This document shows, one piece after another, positions 1 to 12,939 of a DNA stretch of 64,000 bases. The stretch covers positions 7,086,643-7,150,642 of the forward strand of contig CM057140.1 in the NCBI GenBank assembly GCA_029964075.1, in the 5' to 3' direction. Numbering within the stretch: the stretch's first letter is position 1; the number at the start of each line of letters is the position of its first letter. The notes under the pieces are model-generated. The model had not been told where the DNA came from. It was given only the letters and a program-made list of their open reading frames with translations, and searched no databases. Source of the DNA: Patiria pectinifera. Lineage: Eukaryota > Echinodermata > Asteroidea > Valvatida > Asterinidae. The translations under genes and the position numbers were made by a program.

Positions 1-2966
1 AATTACTTACAACATAACAGTATGATTTTAATATATTACTCAAATCATATGAATGTTTAGAAAGGCATACAAAATAAAATGTAAGATACAATGTCGTCAT
101 TGCTTGAAAGAGTGCCCTCTAGCAGTACTTCAAAGAAAGGAGTTAGAATCTTATTACATAGACTATATACCGGTATGGGTCATTCTATAAATTTTGGGCA
201 ACTTTATTTTCTATCCCTGTTATATCTTTTCATTTGAAAAAATTGCAAGTAGTTTCACTTTCAAAATTATAACATAGTTATCGGTGACGTTAAAAATTCC
301 AATCGGAACAGCCCCACTTTGAAGAACTACCATGACACGCTGTAAAACGCTTTGTTTACTCCTTTGTGTATACGTCACAACGGCGACAACATTCACGCGA
401 AAACGAAACAGGTTCCCTGACTCATCATTGTGTACGGTAAAACCATAGGTGATAATGTAGTGGATGATTTACTAAGAACCATACCCATCCTGGCAAATTC
501 CAACACCCAGAGTTCGACCTTAACTTACTTTTTCACTAGCCAGCACGGGTACTGAAACAAACTTTTAACCATGTTTTTTTCTTTTATAGAGTGTCTCAAA
601 AACAACAATGTGCAAACATGTAAAACATGTATAGAGCCTGAAAGTTGACCCCTGGTGGCGCGCTTCAGGGCCCCTCGAAAAGGAAGACTAACGTGTAAAA
701 GTCAGAGTTTTTGAAATTAGTTTTGGTACATTGATTTCTTAAAGAAATTTACCTCAAAATTTTAAGGAAACTGAAAAATCGCATGACATGAAAGAGAAAT
801 ATCGTGCCAAAAATTACCTCTCACTTCCGAAAACTTCCATGTGGACTCGTGGAACTCGATCACTCGTTCAAGCATGAACACTTATGAAATAATTTTGTGG
901 CGGTCATTGGGTAAAAACGTCAACTTAAATAGGAGACTAAAATGTCTTTTGGGACAGACCATTTAAAAAAATAATTACCTTGAAGGATTTAGTGTCACTT
1001 ACAAACAAATTCTGAAATGACCGTTATAAGAACTGTATTAAAATGTGATCCAAATGAGCCTGAATAAATCTACAATCCATCAGATGTATGTAGGGAAATC
1101 TTGGCGTCGTTATTATTTTTGGTCTCACGTAAGTAAGCGATGTGAAAACAGACGTGATCCAACAAGGCGACCTTGGAACAAAAATAGATCGTAAGTAAAA
1201 TTCGTTTTTACCCATTTCCAACAGATTTCTCGTCTTTCTGAGGCAATTTTGTCAGTGTTTTAATAAACGGATCTAATAATTTAGCCCTTTAAAATTATAC
1301 ACAAATTGATACAGGTTTGCTTTCTAAATGTCATGATTTATTCCTTCCTGTCCTTTCATCTTTGCCGTATCCCAATAATTTTTTGACTTGCCAGTCGGGC
1401 TACTTAAGGAATAGTTTGACTATCCCGCCTCTGTCTTGACTAGCATTTGGCTAGCGGGCTACTGCTAATTTCGAACCCTGAACACCATATGGGAAAGTGC
1501 ACACACATATTTCTGACTTTTTTCTGGAGGTGTGTCAACCCAACGTAAAAGACTGTCAGTTTAGGGGTACTGTACCCATCCTGACAGATTCCAACAAAGC
1601 ATGCCGTTGGGGTTTGATGGTTGAGTTTTGTTAGGGTTGAGGTGTTTTTATCATTCTAAACTGACTCCTACAACCTGAGGTATTCTTTTAAAATGCGAAT
1701 TTCTTACGCACTTTTCAGTTGATCAACTTGCATTGTTATGCAAATCAACACTTCGGGATTTCATGGTGCGTTGCGATGATCGCTTCCTTTATTTTCATGT
1801 TTCATTTTGTGGTCTTCAATTGTCGTTCAACACAAACAATTTCCCTTCAAAAAATCAAAGCCATGCCCTTGACACACTCTTCTTGGTTTTAATATTGTAA
1901 CTATAATTGACTAGTCCAATAAACTGAAAGTGGATTTTCGTTCTTTTGTAGGAACGGGGCATGTAACTACACAATTGCCGTACAACGTACAAAACACTGA
2001 GAAATGTATTTTGTCTGTTTGCTTCTCAAAATAACTACAGGTTTGATCGATTTTGTGAGCACTTTTATTGGGTTAGATGTCAATGGTGAAGGCATACAGA
2101 AAATTTTCAGTCAGCACAAATGAGAAAAGGACGTAACAGTATGCACCATCTCTGAAATTACCGGTACAGAAAACGAAGTCATTTCTCCCACCTGCCACAC
2201 TGTCACTATCGCATCGTGCTGCTCTGATCTTGCAGGTAGCTGACTATTTTAGTGCGCAAAAATGATCCATTTAGGTCAAAGGTTATTGTGCACAACGCCC
2301 GCAATCGGTCATTCTGCATGTAGGCCAGCCACTAACGGTGAAAGTAAATTCTGTTGTTGTTAAAAAAAGTCCAAGTGAGAACGCTCGGTAGACTTACGCG
2401 AAGGAATGTCGCGGTAAGTTTCTGTATGGTCGCGGAAGAAAAACACTGCTGAAGCTGGATATCAACATTTCAAAACTCAAATTAGTTGCGCTTTGGGTTT
2501 TAATTTCATTTTGTTAACTGTACTGATGAAGTGTGCCAGTTATGCTATTGAAGATAAGGTCATTTTCCATATTTTCACACTTTTTTTTTAAATCTGAAGA
2601 TTCAATCACTAGATTAATGTACAAGATGCACCTTCATATATTACACTAATCTAAGTTAATTCCACTTAAAGAGTAACTGCAAGTAATTGTACTATACTCA
2701 CCGTTTCAAACACAAATTACATCATGGCATGTTTCATGAGAAACTGCAACCCTGAAACCAGTGTTGTAGCTGAGTATTTTTATCAAAGTATCAAGTACTG
2801 CCAATGACCTAGGTGTCAGTACATGTGTACCATTCCAGTCCCAGCACTTTGACCATGGAGAATGAGTTCAGGTTGCCGAGTCCTAGTGAAAACCATCAAA
2901 ATACTCTAGCAATGAGCGAAAAATGAAACTGCCAATACAGCAATATTGATGTTTGCTGTTCAGAGC
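1..2966. other. No gene seen
   Basis: AT-rich sequence with only short unrelated open frames and scattered ACATGT words. No exon-like segment, RNA gene or bounded repeat was recognised. Confidence 0.5.
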
Positions 2967-2972
2967 CATATT

Positions 2973-3893
2973 CATAGCTGCCAACATTTCAAAATCCCAA
3001 TTAGTAATCAACCCACGCGGTCATTTTCAACTGCTCGTTTTATCAAAAGCTTTACCAACATCGAGTACAGGTACATGGTTTACATGTACACATACATGTG
3101 CATACCCTTCTTCTTGTGAATAATAATGTAATGTAGGCCAAAAGATAATTTAAAAAAAAAAAATTAAATTTAATTTTTTTTATAATTTTTTTTTTTATAA
3201 TTTTTTTTTTAATGTCTGTATTTCTTTGTTGGAGTCAAATAAATAATAACAATAATAAAATGTGCGCATATTTTTTTTGAGATGCATGCTATCGATGTGG
3301 AGTTTCGAGTTCGTATCACTATCAATGTTTTTACACACAATGATTTAGGGCCACCGTCATGACCGTATGCAATAGAAATATCCTGCCAACATACCTTGCA
3401 AACGTATGCTGATTTATCTTTTCTGGACGTTGTGACAAACTCAAACTGTAATACCAATTATTCCAACCATACTCTTATTAAATTCTCGCACTGATGGGTC
3501 TCAACCCGGCAATAAGCGACCAAATGTGCTCACGATCGTCACTGAAAAGTACTCACATACAGTACACACAGTCACACATCCACGAGATGCACACAAATGA
3601 CACACCATTGAAAAATAGTTTTAGTCTGGTCCTCAAGTACTCCACTGCGCACACTGCATTGATGTCTATCTGGAGCTTGACTGCATTCTTATTAGACTTG
3701 TCACCAGTCCATCCATTATCGCGACATTTCGCCAGAAGTTTTCGGTCAAAAACGATACTTTACAAGTATTTTTTTTTTTTTTCATTAGGTAGAAAATGGG
3801 AAATTCGTAATGTTTTAGTGGCAAATCGTATTTTCGTAATTTAACAAACAATTTGTAATAATTACGAAAAATTAGTAACAGTTGGCAGCTATG
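2973..3893. mobile_element. Non-autonomous DNA transposon, 13-bp TIR CATAGCTGCCAAC
   Basis: The ends CATAGCTGCCAAC (2973-2985) and GTTGGCAGCTATG (3881-3893) are perfect inverted repeats. They are flanked by CATATT on both sides (2967-2972, 3894-3899), a 6-bp TSD. The interior has no transposase frame. A partial copy lies at 46759-47366. Superfamily not assigned. Confidence 0.75.
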
Positions 3894-3899
3894 CATATT

Positions 3900-5806
3900 G
3901 CACAAACTGGTATGCTCATGACCCTGAACCGAACTGACAAAATATTCCGATCGATCCCATTTTTCAATCAGCTCTTAAAATATGTTCATGATAAATTGTA
4001 TTTTAGAATATCAAAAAATCATTAAAGCCTGATAATTATTTTGGTAAATTGTTTTTATATGCCATCAGAATGTTCAAAAAGTCATGAAAAGGTCAATCGT
4101 TATATAATTTATTTCAAGAAAGTGAGGGAACTGAACGCTCAGCTGTAAACCCCACCAAATTTGACCACATTCAACGTTACTGATGGCTGCAGATAGAAGC
4201 TAATGTACTGATAATAGAGGGGAGAAACGTGGGTATTTATTGCTATCCAGCGCAGCCCCTTTGGACTAAATCTGATATTGCTTACAGCTGCCAACATGTA
4301 AGAAGATGGCATAAGCTTCTATGCAGTTACTATTGACTACAATTGGACATGGCTATTTTCCAAATGGGCAGTGTTAAGATTTAACTGACAGTTGCTGATC
4401 ATCAGCCGACGAAATGGGATAAACATCTACAAAAAATTGTAGTCTACATGTACATCTTGTTGAGCTCAATGTCTCACAGACTGGGTTGATAGGTTGGTGT
4501 CCAACGTTGCTAGTAGCTGTTGATGAGTTCAGCCTGTTGATGAGTTTAGCCAACGTCTGTGTGTAACGTCTGTGTGTTAACGGTGGACTGCGATCATGTG
4601 TTACAATGTCACAGAGAGCTGCTGATCAATTCAGCCAACCTAAGAAATCTGGCAAAAATATCTGGTTTTATTGCAGAGATGAAACTGGCATACATGGCAA
4701 AAAAAATCGGAAAATAGGCCGAACAAAAATATGTGTCCGTAATCTGGGCCGCGCTGTAGTACATGCATGTACATACAATGTACTATACACTTCATGCGCA
4801 ATTTCCGGACACCAACTCCTGCTTTATTTTCGATTCAAACAAAATTTTACGATGAAAAAAAAAGTTGTTGTTTTCATGGCATAAAACACCTGAATTACAG
4901 TTAGAGTAATGTAGTCATTAGCAAAGAAGTTCACTTCTTACTTGAGAAAGTCTAGGAAAAAGTCCGAAAGACAAGGGCACCGTTCATGGTGCTTCAATCA
5001 TGTCCATGATTCAACCACACAATCGTACTTGCGTTCGTATGTGGGGAAAAATCAGGCATTATCATCTTTCTCTTCCAACAAATGCCAGTGAAATGTTTCA
5101 CTAATGCTCTCTTCGCTATCCTCGAGATAACCATCATGATTTTTAAAGCATTGCATTTTGTACAACTAAATCCGAAACCTCGGAAAATTGCACAACATAA
5201 TGATTCTATCCACTGGATCGTTCACAAGGCTACCGTTCCCGACCGGCCATGTGCTAGCGGACGGTACAGTCGGTACGTACGCTGGTACGGTACCATTCAA
5301 TATCATCTTTGTACAGTACATATTGCACGCACGTGCGACACAGTGATTTTTCCATGCCGCCTCAATGTATAACCTTTCGTCCAGCCGGACAAGGCTCCGA
5401 TCAATGTTATAGCCCGTGTTTCTACCGTTGAAACACTACAATGACGACTGGTGAAAGAGACTAAAGCTACGTTCGCGATGATTTTAACGTGCCATTTCCA
5501 TCGACTTTTCATCGACTTAACTTCGCAATTATGATTAAAATAAAATGACATTTTGTGAAAAAAAGCGTAAAAAAAAATCAAATTTTGTGGGACACATTGT
5601 AAGAAAATCGGAAATTTCATTGGAAAATTCAAAAAGTCAGATTTCCGATTAAAATCGGAAAAGTTTCATCTCTGTATATTGGTGCTAATGCCATCTCAAA
5701 CTGCCGGCAGGGAATCTGACCATTCTGAGGTAGTTGACAGCTGCCTGGAAATTTGGCCAACGCATGAAAAACAGTAAACAAGATATGATTCAAACAAGAT
5801 ATGAAC
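3900..5806. other. No gene seen
   Basis: Mixed AT-rich sequence. 4500-4580 holds short imperfect duplications (GTTGATGAGTT; AACGTCTGTGTGT). Nothing else could be bounded. Confidence 0.4.
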
Positions 5807-5810
5807 TTAA

Positions 5811-6327
5811 AGGGAATGTACAACATTTGCTTTTGCTGCAATTTTCAAAAATAAATGGATTTGGAGGATTAGTATGTTATAGCAAATATTGTCGAAATAA
5901 CTTGTTGCACGTTTTGGGCTTGTAGATGCTGGAAAAACCATGAAAACCAATCATGTTCTTGTAGTCTGGTTCCCTGACCCCACTTTAGATGAAACGGAGC
6001 AATCATGACTTTAGGAAACTGTAAGGTCAGAGAACTTCAGTTTAGCAGGCTTGTACCCCTTCACAGGTGTGTAATCAAATTGCAAAGAAACTGCGGAATA
6101 ACTAATTTTGAAAAATTAGCAGCAGTTTTTGAAAAAAAACCAGTTTTCTCCAACGCTGGTCGGCCGACCAGCGTTGGAAAAATACCATTTTTCTTGAAAA
6201 TGACAGCACACCAGGAGCCACAATTTTACAGGATGCTTTAGACTGTCATTCCCTAACAATCTAGTGAGGTATTTCGTGATTATTTGATCATTTTGTTTTG
6301 TGATGTTTGCAAATGTTGTATCTTCCC
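5811..6327. mobile_element. MITE with TTAA target site and central perfect palindrome
   Basis: Flanked by TTAA (5807-5810, 6328-6331). The terminal inverted repeats share TACAACATTTGC. A 30-bp perfect palindrome lies inside (6149-6178, arm CCAACGCTGGTCGG). A related copy in reverse orientation lies at 26441-26917. The TTAA target suggests a Kolobok or piggyBac-like source. Confidence 0.7.
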
Positions 6328-6544
6328 TTAAAGCCTATTAATTTCAAGGTTGAACTAAGAATTGACTGCGACCTGCGATTGCCGTTCCAGTGCTCTACCA
6401 CCAGAACTACCCAGGCCTATGTTGGCGGTTCCCATTTTATCAATGTCTTTGTTCAAGATGTTCAAGGAGCACTAGTTAGAAGCCATAAACCCGTATATGC
6501 CATGCAGCCAGGGATTACGCCAAAAGTCACGAGGCTAGCTTTGT

Positions 6545-6620
6545 TGGTATAATTGTAAAGCGCTTTGAGACCGTTGGTATAAAGCGCTATATAAGCATAT
6601 TATTATTATTATTGGTATAG
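6545..6620 (+). repeat. 3' tail of an L2/CR1-type LINE or dependent SINE
   Basis: GTAAAGCGCTTTGAGACC and AAAGCGCTATATAAG followed by (ATT)n are a well-known 3' tail shared by L2-like LINEs and many tRNA-SINEs. The body upstream was not identified. Confidence 0.6.
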
Positions 6621-7740
6621 CACCAGAATGGCAATCTGCAGTTCACAGCTTCAAACCCTCCGCCAGTCAAATTCTTTGTTAAATTTTAAAATTATTATAC
6701 ATGTATTGCACCTAGTCAGTTTTTCTTTGGGGTTTATGTGAAAAATTTGAAAGTATACCAGTAGGTCATTTCAAAAACAGCTGTGTTCGTCCTTGTGACA
6801 AACAAATTCCTCATTAAGTTTGTTGATAATTAGGGTTCCGCTGGTACCCAATCATTAAGGAAACAGATACACAGTTCTTATATTACCCATAAAAGCATAC
6901 CCATCACAACTAGAAGCTAAATCGCATGGAGGTAAGGCAAAAATGGAACACTCCATCAACTTTTCCCTGTCTGGTCAATATTCTAGTCCCATTCCCTCAT
7001 GGACATTGGTTATTCCTTGATCATAAAATGAAGCATACATGTAGATAAGTCACAAGGCTTTATATGTCGGCGCCCTCAGGTTGACCTTGCGACGACACAA
7101 ATCAGTCGGCGACTCACTTTTCAGGATCAGGCTGTGCCTGAGCTACGACTGTCGACTGTCGGGAACATTTCAGTCGCCGATTTTTTGCGACCTGAGTATA
7201 GAGTCGACAAGAGTAGAAAAACAGTTGCAAGAGTAGAAAAATTTCAACTTCTACGATGACGTCGAGATCATGTTCGCGCATCAAGATAATCCTTTTAATT
7301 GTTTAGCCAATCAGCACACTACCCTGGCACTCCGCGCGTTCTGGGCAACATCACACAGTACGCGTCACGCACGCGTCAATCACCATATAAGGAAGTACAT
7401 TTAAGACCGTATCATGGGAATGCGCACTGACAATGGCTTGAGCCGAACCGGCCAAACACATCCTTATTGGTAAAGAAGTCACCTGACTGTCTACGCTGTA
7501 GAATCGTCAGGTCGAGGTGACATGAACATGGTAGCGATTTGGACCCGAGCATTATTTTTCTGCTTGATGCCGACGGTTTCGTCGTGGCGCAACCAAATCA
7601 CGGGTCGACCTGAGGCCGGCTTACTTTTTACTTTGCACAGTGCTGGGTTTTTGTGTATTTGCTGTATATTAATCATATCGTGCATTTGACTTGTCTAGAG
7701 ACTTGACTTACATGATTTTGGACGGATATATTCATATACA
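6621..7740. other. No gene seen
   Basis: Ordinary AT-rich sequence, with a more CpG-rich stretch at about 7060-7400. No bounded element was recognised. Confidence 0.4.
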
Positions 7741-8391
7741 CAGGGTGTACAAAAAAAAGGAAACCCAGATGTAAATTGTTAATTCTAAATTGTTAAAATC
7801 TGATAAATATTTCCAAATAAGTTAAAGATCATGTGAGACACCAATGTGTCCTCTTTCTAATGATACCTTGATTGTGTCTGTGGCCACGGATGACTGAGCA
7901 TTTATTTATTCTGTCAAGGGTAAAAACCTGCACTGTGCCAAGTTAGCGCAAAGGAACTGGTTGCTGGCTGGTTTATTAAGACAGGCGGTTGGCGATATAT
8001 GCAACGTCGTGCAAAGCTTTGTGTGGAAAGAGGTGGTGGCCACATTGAAGGCATTGGACCATGAGGGGTTAACTTCAACAATGAGAGTAGTTAAATCACT
8101 GTGTCAAAATTGAATAAATTGTTTTGAGGAAAGGATGTCTTCTTTTTTAAAATTAAGCTGTCCTACATTCCCAGAATACCAGTTACCCTTTGCACAGTGC
8201 AGGTTTTGACCCTTGACAGAATAACAATGAATGCTCATTCATCCGTGGCCACAGACACACAATCCAGGTATCTTTGAAAAGAGGACACATTGGCGTTTCA
8301 CGTGATCTTCAACTTATTTGAAAATATTTATTAGATTTTTTATTATTTACGTTAACATTTTGGTTTCCTTTTTTTGTGTGGATACACCCTG
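7741..8391. mobile_element. Foldback MITE, about 200-bp inverted arms, ends CAGGGTGT
   Basis: The left arm from 7741 (CAGGGTGTACAAAAAAAAGG) matches the reverse of the right arm ending 8391. The shared arm includes TGGCCACGGATGA and TTGACAGAATAA-type blocks. TA-rich DNA flanks both ends, but no clear TSD was identified. CAGGGTGT ends occur in mariner-like elements. Confidence 0.65.
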
Positions 8392-8904
8392 TATATAATG
8401 TATATTTACATAGAGAGGGCCAATAATACACATGTAGCTCACCTGAACCACTGAAGAAGCATCCATTACTCAGGGGTGAGATTGATGGGAAATGAAAATC
8501 CACAGAATAACCAGCAGGGAGTTGGACGGTTTCTAAGGGCCTCAGACTAACCTGGGGTCTGTGGTACTTGTTTGTAAATGCCTAAAGATACCCCTAAAAA
8601 TATCCATTTCTTTGTTCCCTAGGAACTTTTATTGGCAAAAACATGTCTGTTTTCAGGAATTCCAGATTTTAAAAGGGACTCTTTAAAAATCCTGAAATCT
8701 TGAAAAAAAAACCTGATAAATCTCACCACTATGGGCCTTCAGCAGGAGTTGGCCATTTTGAATTGAAAGTAAGGTAAAATCTTAATTTTTGGAACTTGCA
8801 AAGATAAATTAAAGCAAGTTAATTACTAATTAATTCCAGTCTGCAGGGATGTGATTGGTCTGCGACAAAAAAGCCTGAACATTTTATGCATGAAGTGCAA
8901 ACTC

Positions 8905-9125
8905 TGGCGAGCGCAAAGCGCGAAGCCATTACGGCGTGGGGTCCAGAGCCCGCTTAAGGGCCCCGAAACATTTTTGATTTTAGATGCTCTGTGGTGCAAT
9001 CTGAGGCGATTACTGGGCACTTTCCTCTGAAATTTTGGAGCACAATTTGTTTTAATTTAAGGAAGAATTTTCCTTCATTTGTTAAAATGTACTCTTGTTC
9101 TTATAAAATTTCTTCTTTGCTCAAA
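8905..9125 (+). repeat. Dispersed repeat, copy also at 44966-45180
   Basis: GCGAAGCCATTACGGCGTGG and TGGTGCAATCTGAGGCGATT are shared almost exactly with 44966-45060. Weaker similarity continues for over 100 bases (AAAATTTCTTCT, TACTCTTG). Confidence 0.6.
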
Positions 9126-9129
9126 GTTG

Positions 9130-12100
9130 AGAACCATGCATTTTCAAGTTACCTCGCCGTATTTGCCATGCTTTCATGTGCTTTGGGTGTTTCACATGGG
9201 ATACGAGCAATTTCTTTCCACTCGGAACTCGACGCGTAGTTGATAATGTTGTTGCAAACATTGCAAAAAACCTTGCCAGCGGTTGCTATTTTATCGAAAC
9301 ACTCTTGAAATTCATGCTGATGCCCATCAATAATAACGGAGTCCCGAAACCATTCCCACCGGAAGTAATATATTTCACTTCTTTATCAAGCTCGAGTCGC
9401 ACTGACAGGATCGACTTGTTGGGCGCAGCCATGTTGGAAGCATTACGTACATGTTAACACGTACACTGTACTCTGAGCCGACGCACGTAAAACAACAACG
9501 TGCATATCCACACAATTGTACTGTACTGTATGCCATTGTGCACGCTGAGTAATATTAGTCTGTACACCTGACCAGCGCAACACGTACATCTCAAGTACCG
9601 ACACAGGAACTAGACTTTAATAATCACAACCTCGGACCCGAGCGAAAAATCACATGCTCGCGCTAATGGCAACACATGGTCTTCAACTTCGTTCTCACAT
9701 TGGGTATTCAATATGTGCGTGCGTATTATATCGATCAACGAAGTAATGTCTGTCGGATATTTCGGCAAGCAAAACTCAATATGAATAATTAATTAGCACA
9801 TTCTACCCCCCTATTTTCTCAACAGATTCACATGATTTACGTTGGTTGACTTTTGAGCCCCCAAAAAACGGATTTCCGGGAAAAAACGGAGAAATCACAT
9901 CCGTGAGTCTGCTTCAATCAATAATTTATAATTTGTAATTAAACATTCCCCAAAGTTTAAAGCCAGATTTTAAAAAAAATGACAGTAAAATAAGGCTACA
10001 TATGGCTGCATAAATAGTCTGGCCCCATCCCATTCAACAGTTAACAATTGCTAACAATGAACTACATTCAGGGAACTTGACAAAAATGGCCAACTTGTGC
10101 ATAAGGCCCATATTTAGTAGGGATATCTTTCTCTAGTTTTTGTTGTAGAATAATTCCCATTTAATTCACTATGATAAATTTAGAAACTATTAACAAATCA
10201 AATAATTGCCTTCCAAATAAAATAAAAGGAAAACTTAACGGCTAAGAATAAAATAGAAGGAAAACTTACGGGTTACTAAGAATAAGCTCCGAACCATTCA
10301 AGAATGAGAGTGCCCCATGTAACATTCCACCATTGCCCTGCACCATACACGTGTAGGCCCAGTACATGTGTGTGCACTAGACGCGTGCGATGTAAGGTGT
10401 AACATGATTATTCATATTTTCTTGATTCTCAACCAATCAGACTGCTCCTTCTAATTCTTGTAGCAAGTCCCACAGGTTGTGAAGGAAGCCAAGAACAATT
10501 TGTTGAAGTTGACATACATGCATATTTGAATCGAGGATGCACAAACCTTTCCCGCGTGTAAATGCCATAATGCACACTACATGTGTAAGGGCGTTGCAAG
10601 TGACGTGAACCGTGGGACAGCGTAGTACATTTATGCGGCATCTATGATGGCGGCGCAGTGCACAGTGGGCAAACAAAACCCAGCCAATTACTTACTTAAT
10701 TTCAAGTTTAGAGTCCATAGTAATAGGCTTGGACGGTATTGCATTTTACTTGACCGCGGTATACCATGGCCAAAAAACCTCAGTATTCACTAAAACCACG
10801 GTATTATGTAACAAGTGAGGCCAAAAAAAATAATAGTTCTGCTTCCGATTACATGGCATTCGAAACTAGGGTAGGGTAGGTAGGAAAAAAAAAAAATGTT
10901 GCCAATTTTTTTTGTGTACGGTCATATGGAGGCGTCTGCGTGTAGTCAAGGGTAAAAGGTAGAAATTGATGGTAGGGGCAGTCAGAATAGGGTAGGTAGG
11001 GAAACCGGAAGCAGAACTATAATTTTTTTTGGACCTGAGGTATTACATCATCATCAACAACAAAAAACACCAAATAACCACCACATGCTGAGTAGATGAC
11101 CCGGCATAAACCACAAATGCTTCACGGCAAACTCTCCAACACTTAAATGCCATGATGTAATTATCAGTCCATTTATTTCTAAAAATATATCATTGTGATA
11201 GATTATTAAAAGTGAAAAGCTTAGTTTTTGTGGTATTGTATTGTTGTTTGAATTTGTAATGTCACTGACACAAGGCCTACTAGAAATTAATGCCGATCAT
11301 CGACCGATGCCAGCGCCAGTCATGGCAGGTGGCACGACAATCAGTTGGTATCCTGTATCAATGAGTGAGATTCAATAGGCTCATTTATGCCGGCCACCAG
11401 TGACTCCTTCAGTGCCTGCGCGTGCGCAGCAGCAGCGCCTCGCTTCGCCAGTGTCATGTGAATATCGACAATCGATCACGTAATCGGTCATTCTTATAAT
11501 CATCGCATGCATGCGCAATCCTTGTACCAATAGGTCCGTATAGAGTCCTAATTTCACGCTTTACACCGGCATACCAAATGTTAATAAGATACACTTGACT
11601 TGTACATGATCCTGGCTGGAGCGTCAACTTACAATCAGGCCTTCAGACCAGACACTTACCACAATGAGGAGGCCCTAATATGGAGTTATGGGTGCCGACG
11701 TTATCAACCATAGAGCAAGGAACTGAATTTAACCAACCGTACCCAACATGAATGGAAAATATCCCGAACATCATTTTAGATGGCCACTCAGATTCTTTTA
11801 AAAGGACCTTAGCTCGATGCACGCAGTGCATGGGAAAAAACATGTGTCAATATAATACTGTGCGGAACCAGGTGTGGAACCAAACATGTATGGACTGACA
11901 TGTCAACCACACAGGTGTACAAGAGCTTTTTTATAAACACGTGTAGTGTACTGCTAGATATCGGACATGGGTATTTCCCACAAGAAATCATGGCTTTCAC
12001 ATTACGCTTTCTTTTGAATTTTTTTCAATTTCCCCCCGAATCCAAGAAGGCTCAGCATTGTATGATTCAGGAGAGTCGCTTCCCTTTAATTGCACATGCA

Positions 12101-12528
12101 CCTCGCATCAATCTCGTGCGGAATAATGCTCCATGACTGAAAAAGCCTGGGTAAGTTTTGGTCACAACCAAGACTTGACGCGGTTGTTTCTTGGTTTCTT
12201 GTCGCTGATATCCTTGTGAACTTTATTTTTGGCAAAAATTACACATGATGATGTAGAACTCAAATCCCCAAAACAACCAAGGAGAAACAGCACAACCAGT
12301 TTTTGTCACGCCCGTCAAAACATGCCATTGATCATCTTCTAGCTACCTCCGATGAAATTCTTTCTTCCTTTGATCTTTTCTCACTTTCACAATCTGTATT
12401 TGTTTCTACCCTGCCTTACTCCCTTCTTGCTTTACACTCTCCTTCACACTTTTTCCCCCTAAGAATCAAGTATTTTGCACCCTTCCCTGCCTGAGATGCC
12501 CAGTTTTCCCTCCTTTTCCATGCATCCA
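9130..12528. other. No gene seen; one palindromic repeat inside
   Basis: No exon-like frames. 10822-11035 is an inverted repeat with arms containing GTTCTGCTTCCG beside an A-run; a single arm of the same family is at 48770-48843. Confidence 0.45.
10822..11035. mobile_element. MITE with TIR AGTTCTGCTTCCG
   Basis: TAGTTCTGCTTCCG at about 10840 and CGGAAGCAGAACTA at about 11009 are inverted, with an A/T run and GGNCC-like words continuing the symmetry outward. GGGTAGGTAGG tracts lie inside. No TSD was established. Confidence 0.5.
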
Positions 12529-12930
12529 GACGCAGTTCTAGAGCCTATATTTTTTTTGGGCGGGGGGCGCTAGCAGGGGTGAATGCAGACATTTTTGCAG
12601 GGAGGCATGCTGAAATGTAGACCTTTTTTTCTCCGGACACTTAGGCCTCCGAAAATAAATTGGGGGGGGGGGGGGCTTGTACCAAATTTTCAATCGGGAA
12701 CGCTGATAAAATCCTACAATCATGGGCACTACATAACCTAAGTGTACAAATGGCCCCTTCTCACACCTTTTTTGGAGGGCAGGGGTGAGGGGGCGAGACA
12801 ATGCGGATGTGCCGTCAACTTATGAAATTGGCTACTGCCATTTTTTTAAATGGAATTTGGGAGGGGGCTAGAAAAATAGGGGGGATACAGCCCTCCCCCA
12901 GCCCCCCCCCCACCCCTGTAGAACCGCGCC
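12529..12930. mobile_element. G-tract-rich MITE with 8-bp TSD TGCATCCA
   Basis: TGCATCCA stands at 12521-12528 and again at 12931-12938. The element starts GACGCAGTTCTAGAG and ends as the inverse of GGCGCGGTTCTACAG. The interior carries long G and C runs (about 12661-12675, 12902-12911). Superfamily not assigned; 8-bp TSDs fit hAT, Merlin and others. Confidence 0.7.
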
Positions 12931-12939
12931 TGCATCCAA

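Noticed and set aside
9176..9457. 93-codon frame and GCAGCCATGTTGG motif as a possible gene start
   Set aside because: No downstream exon, splice site or recognisable protein; overlapping frames exist, so the support is too thin.
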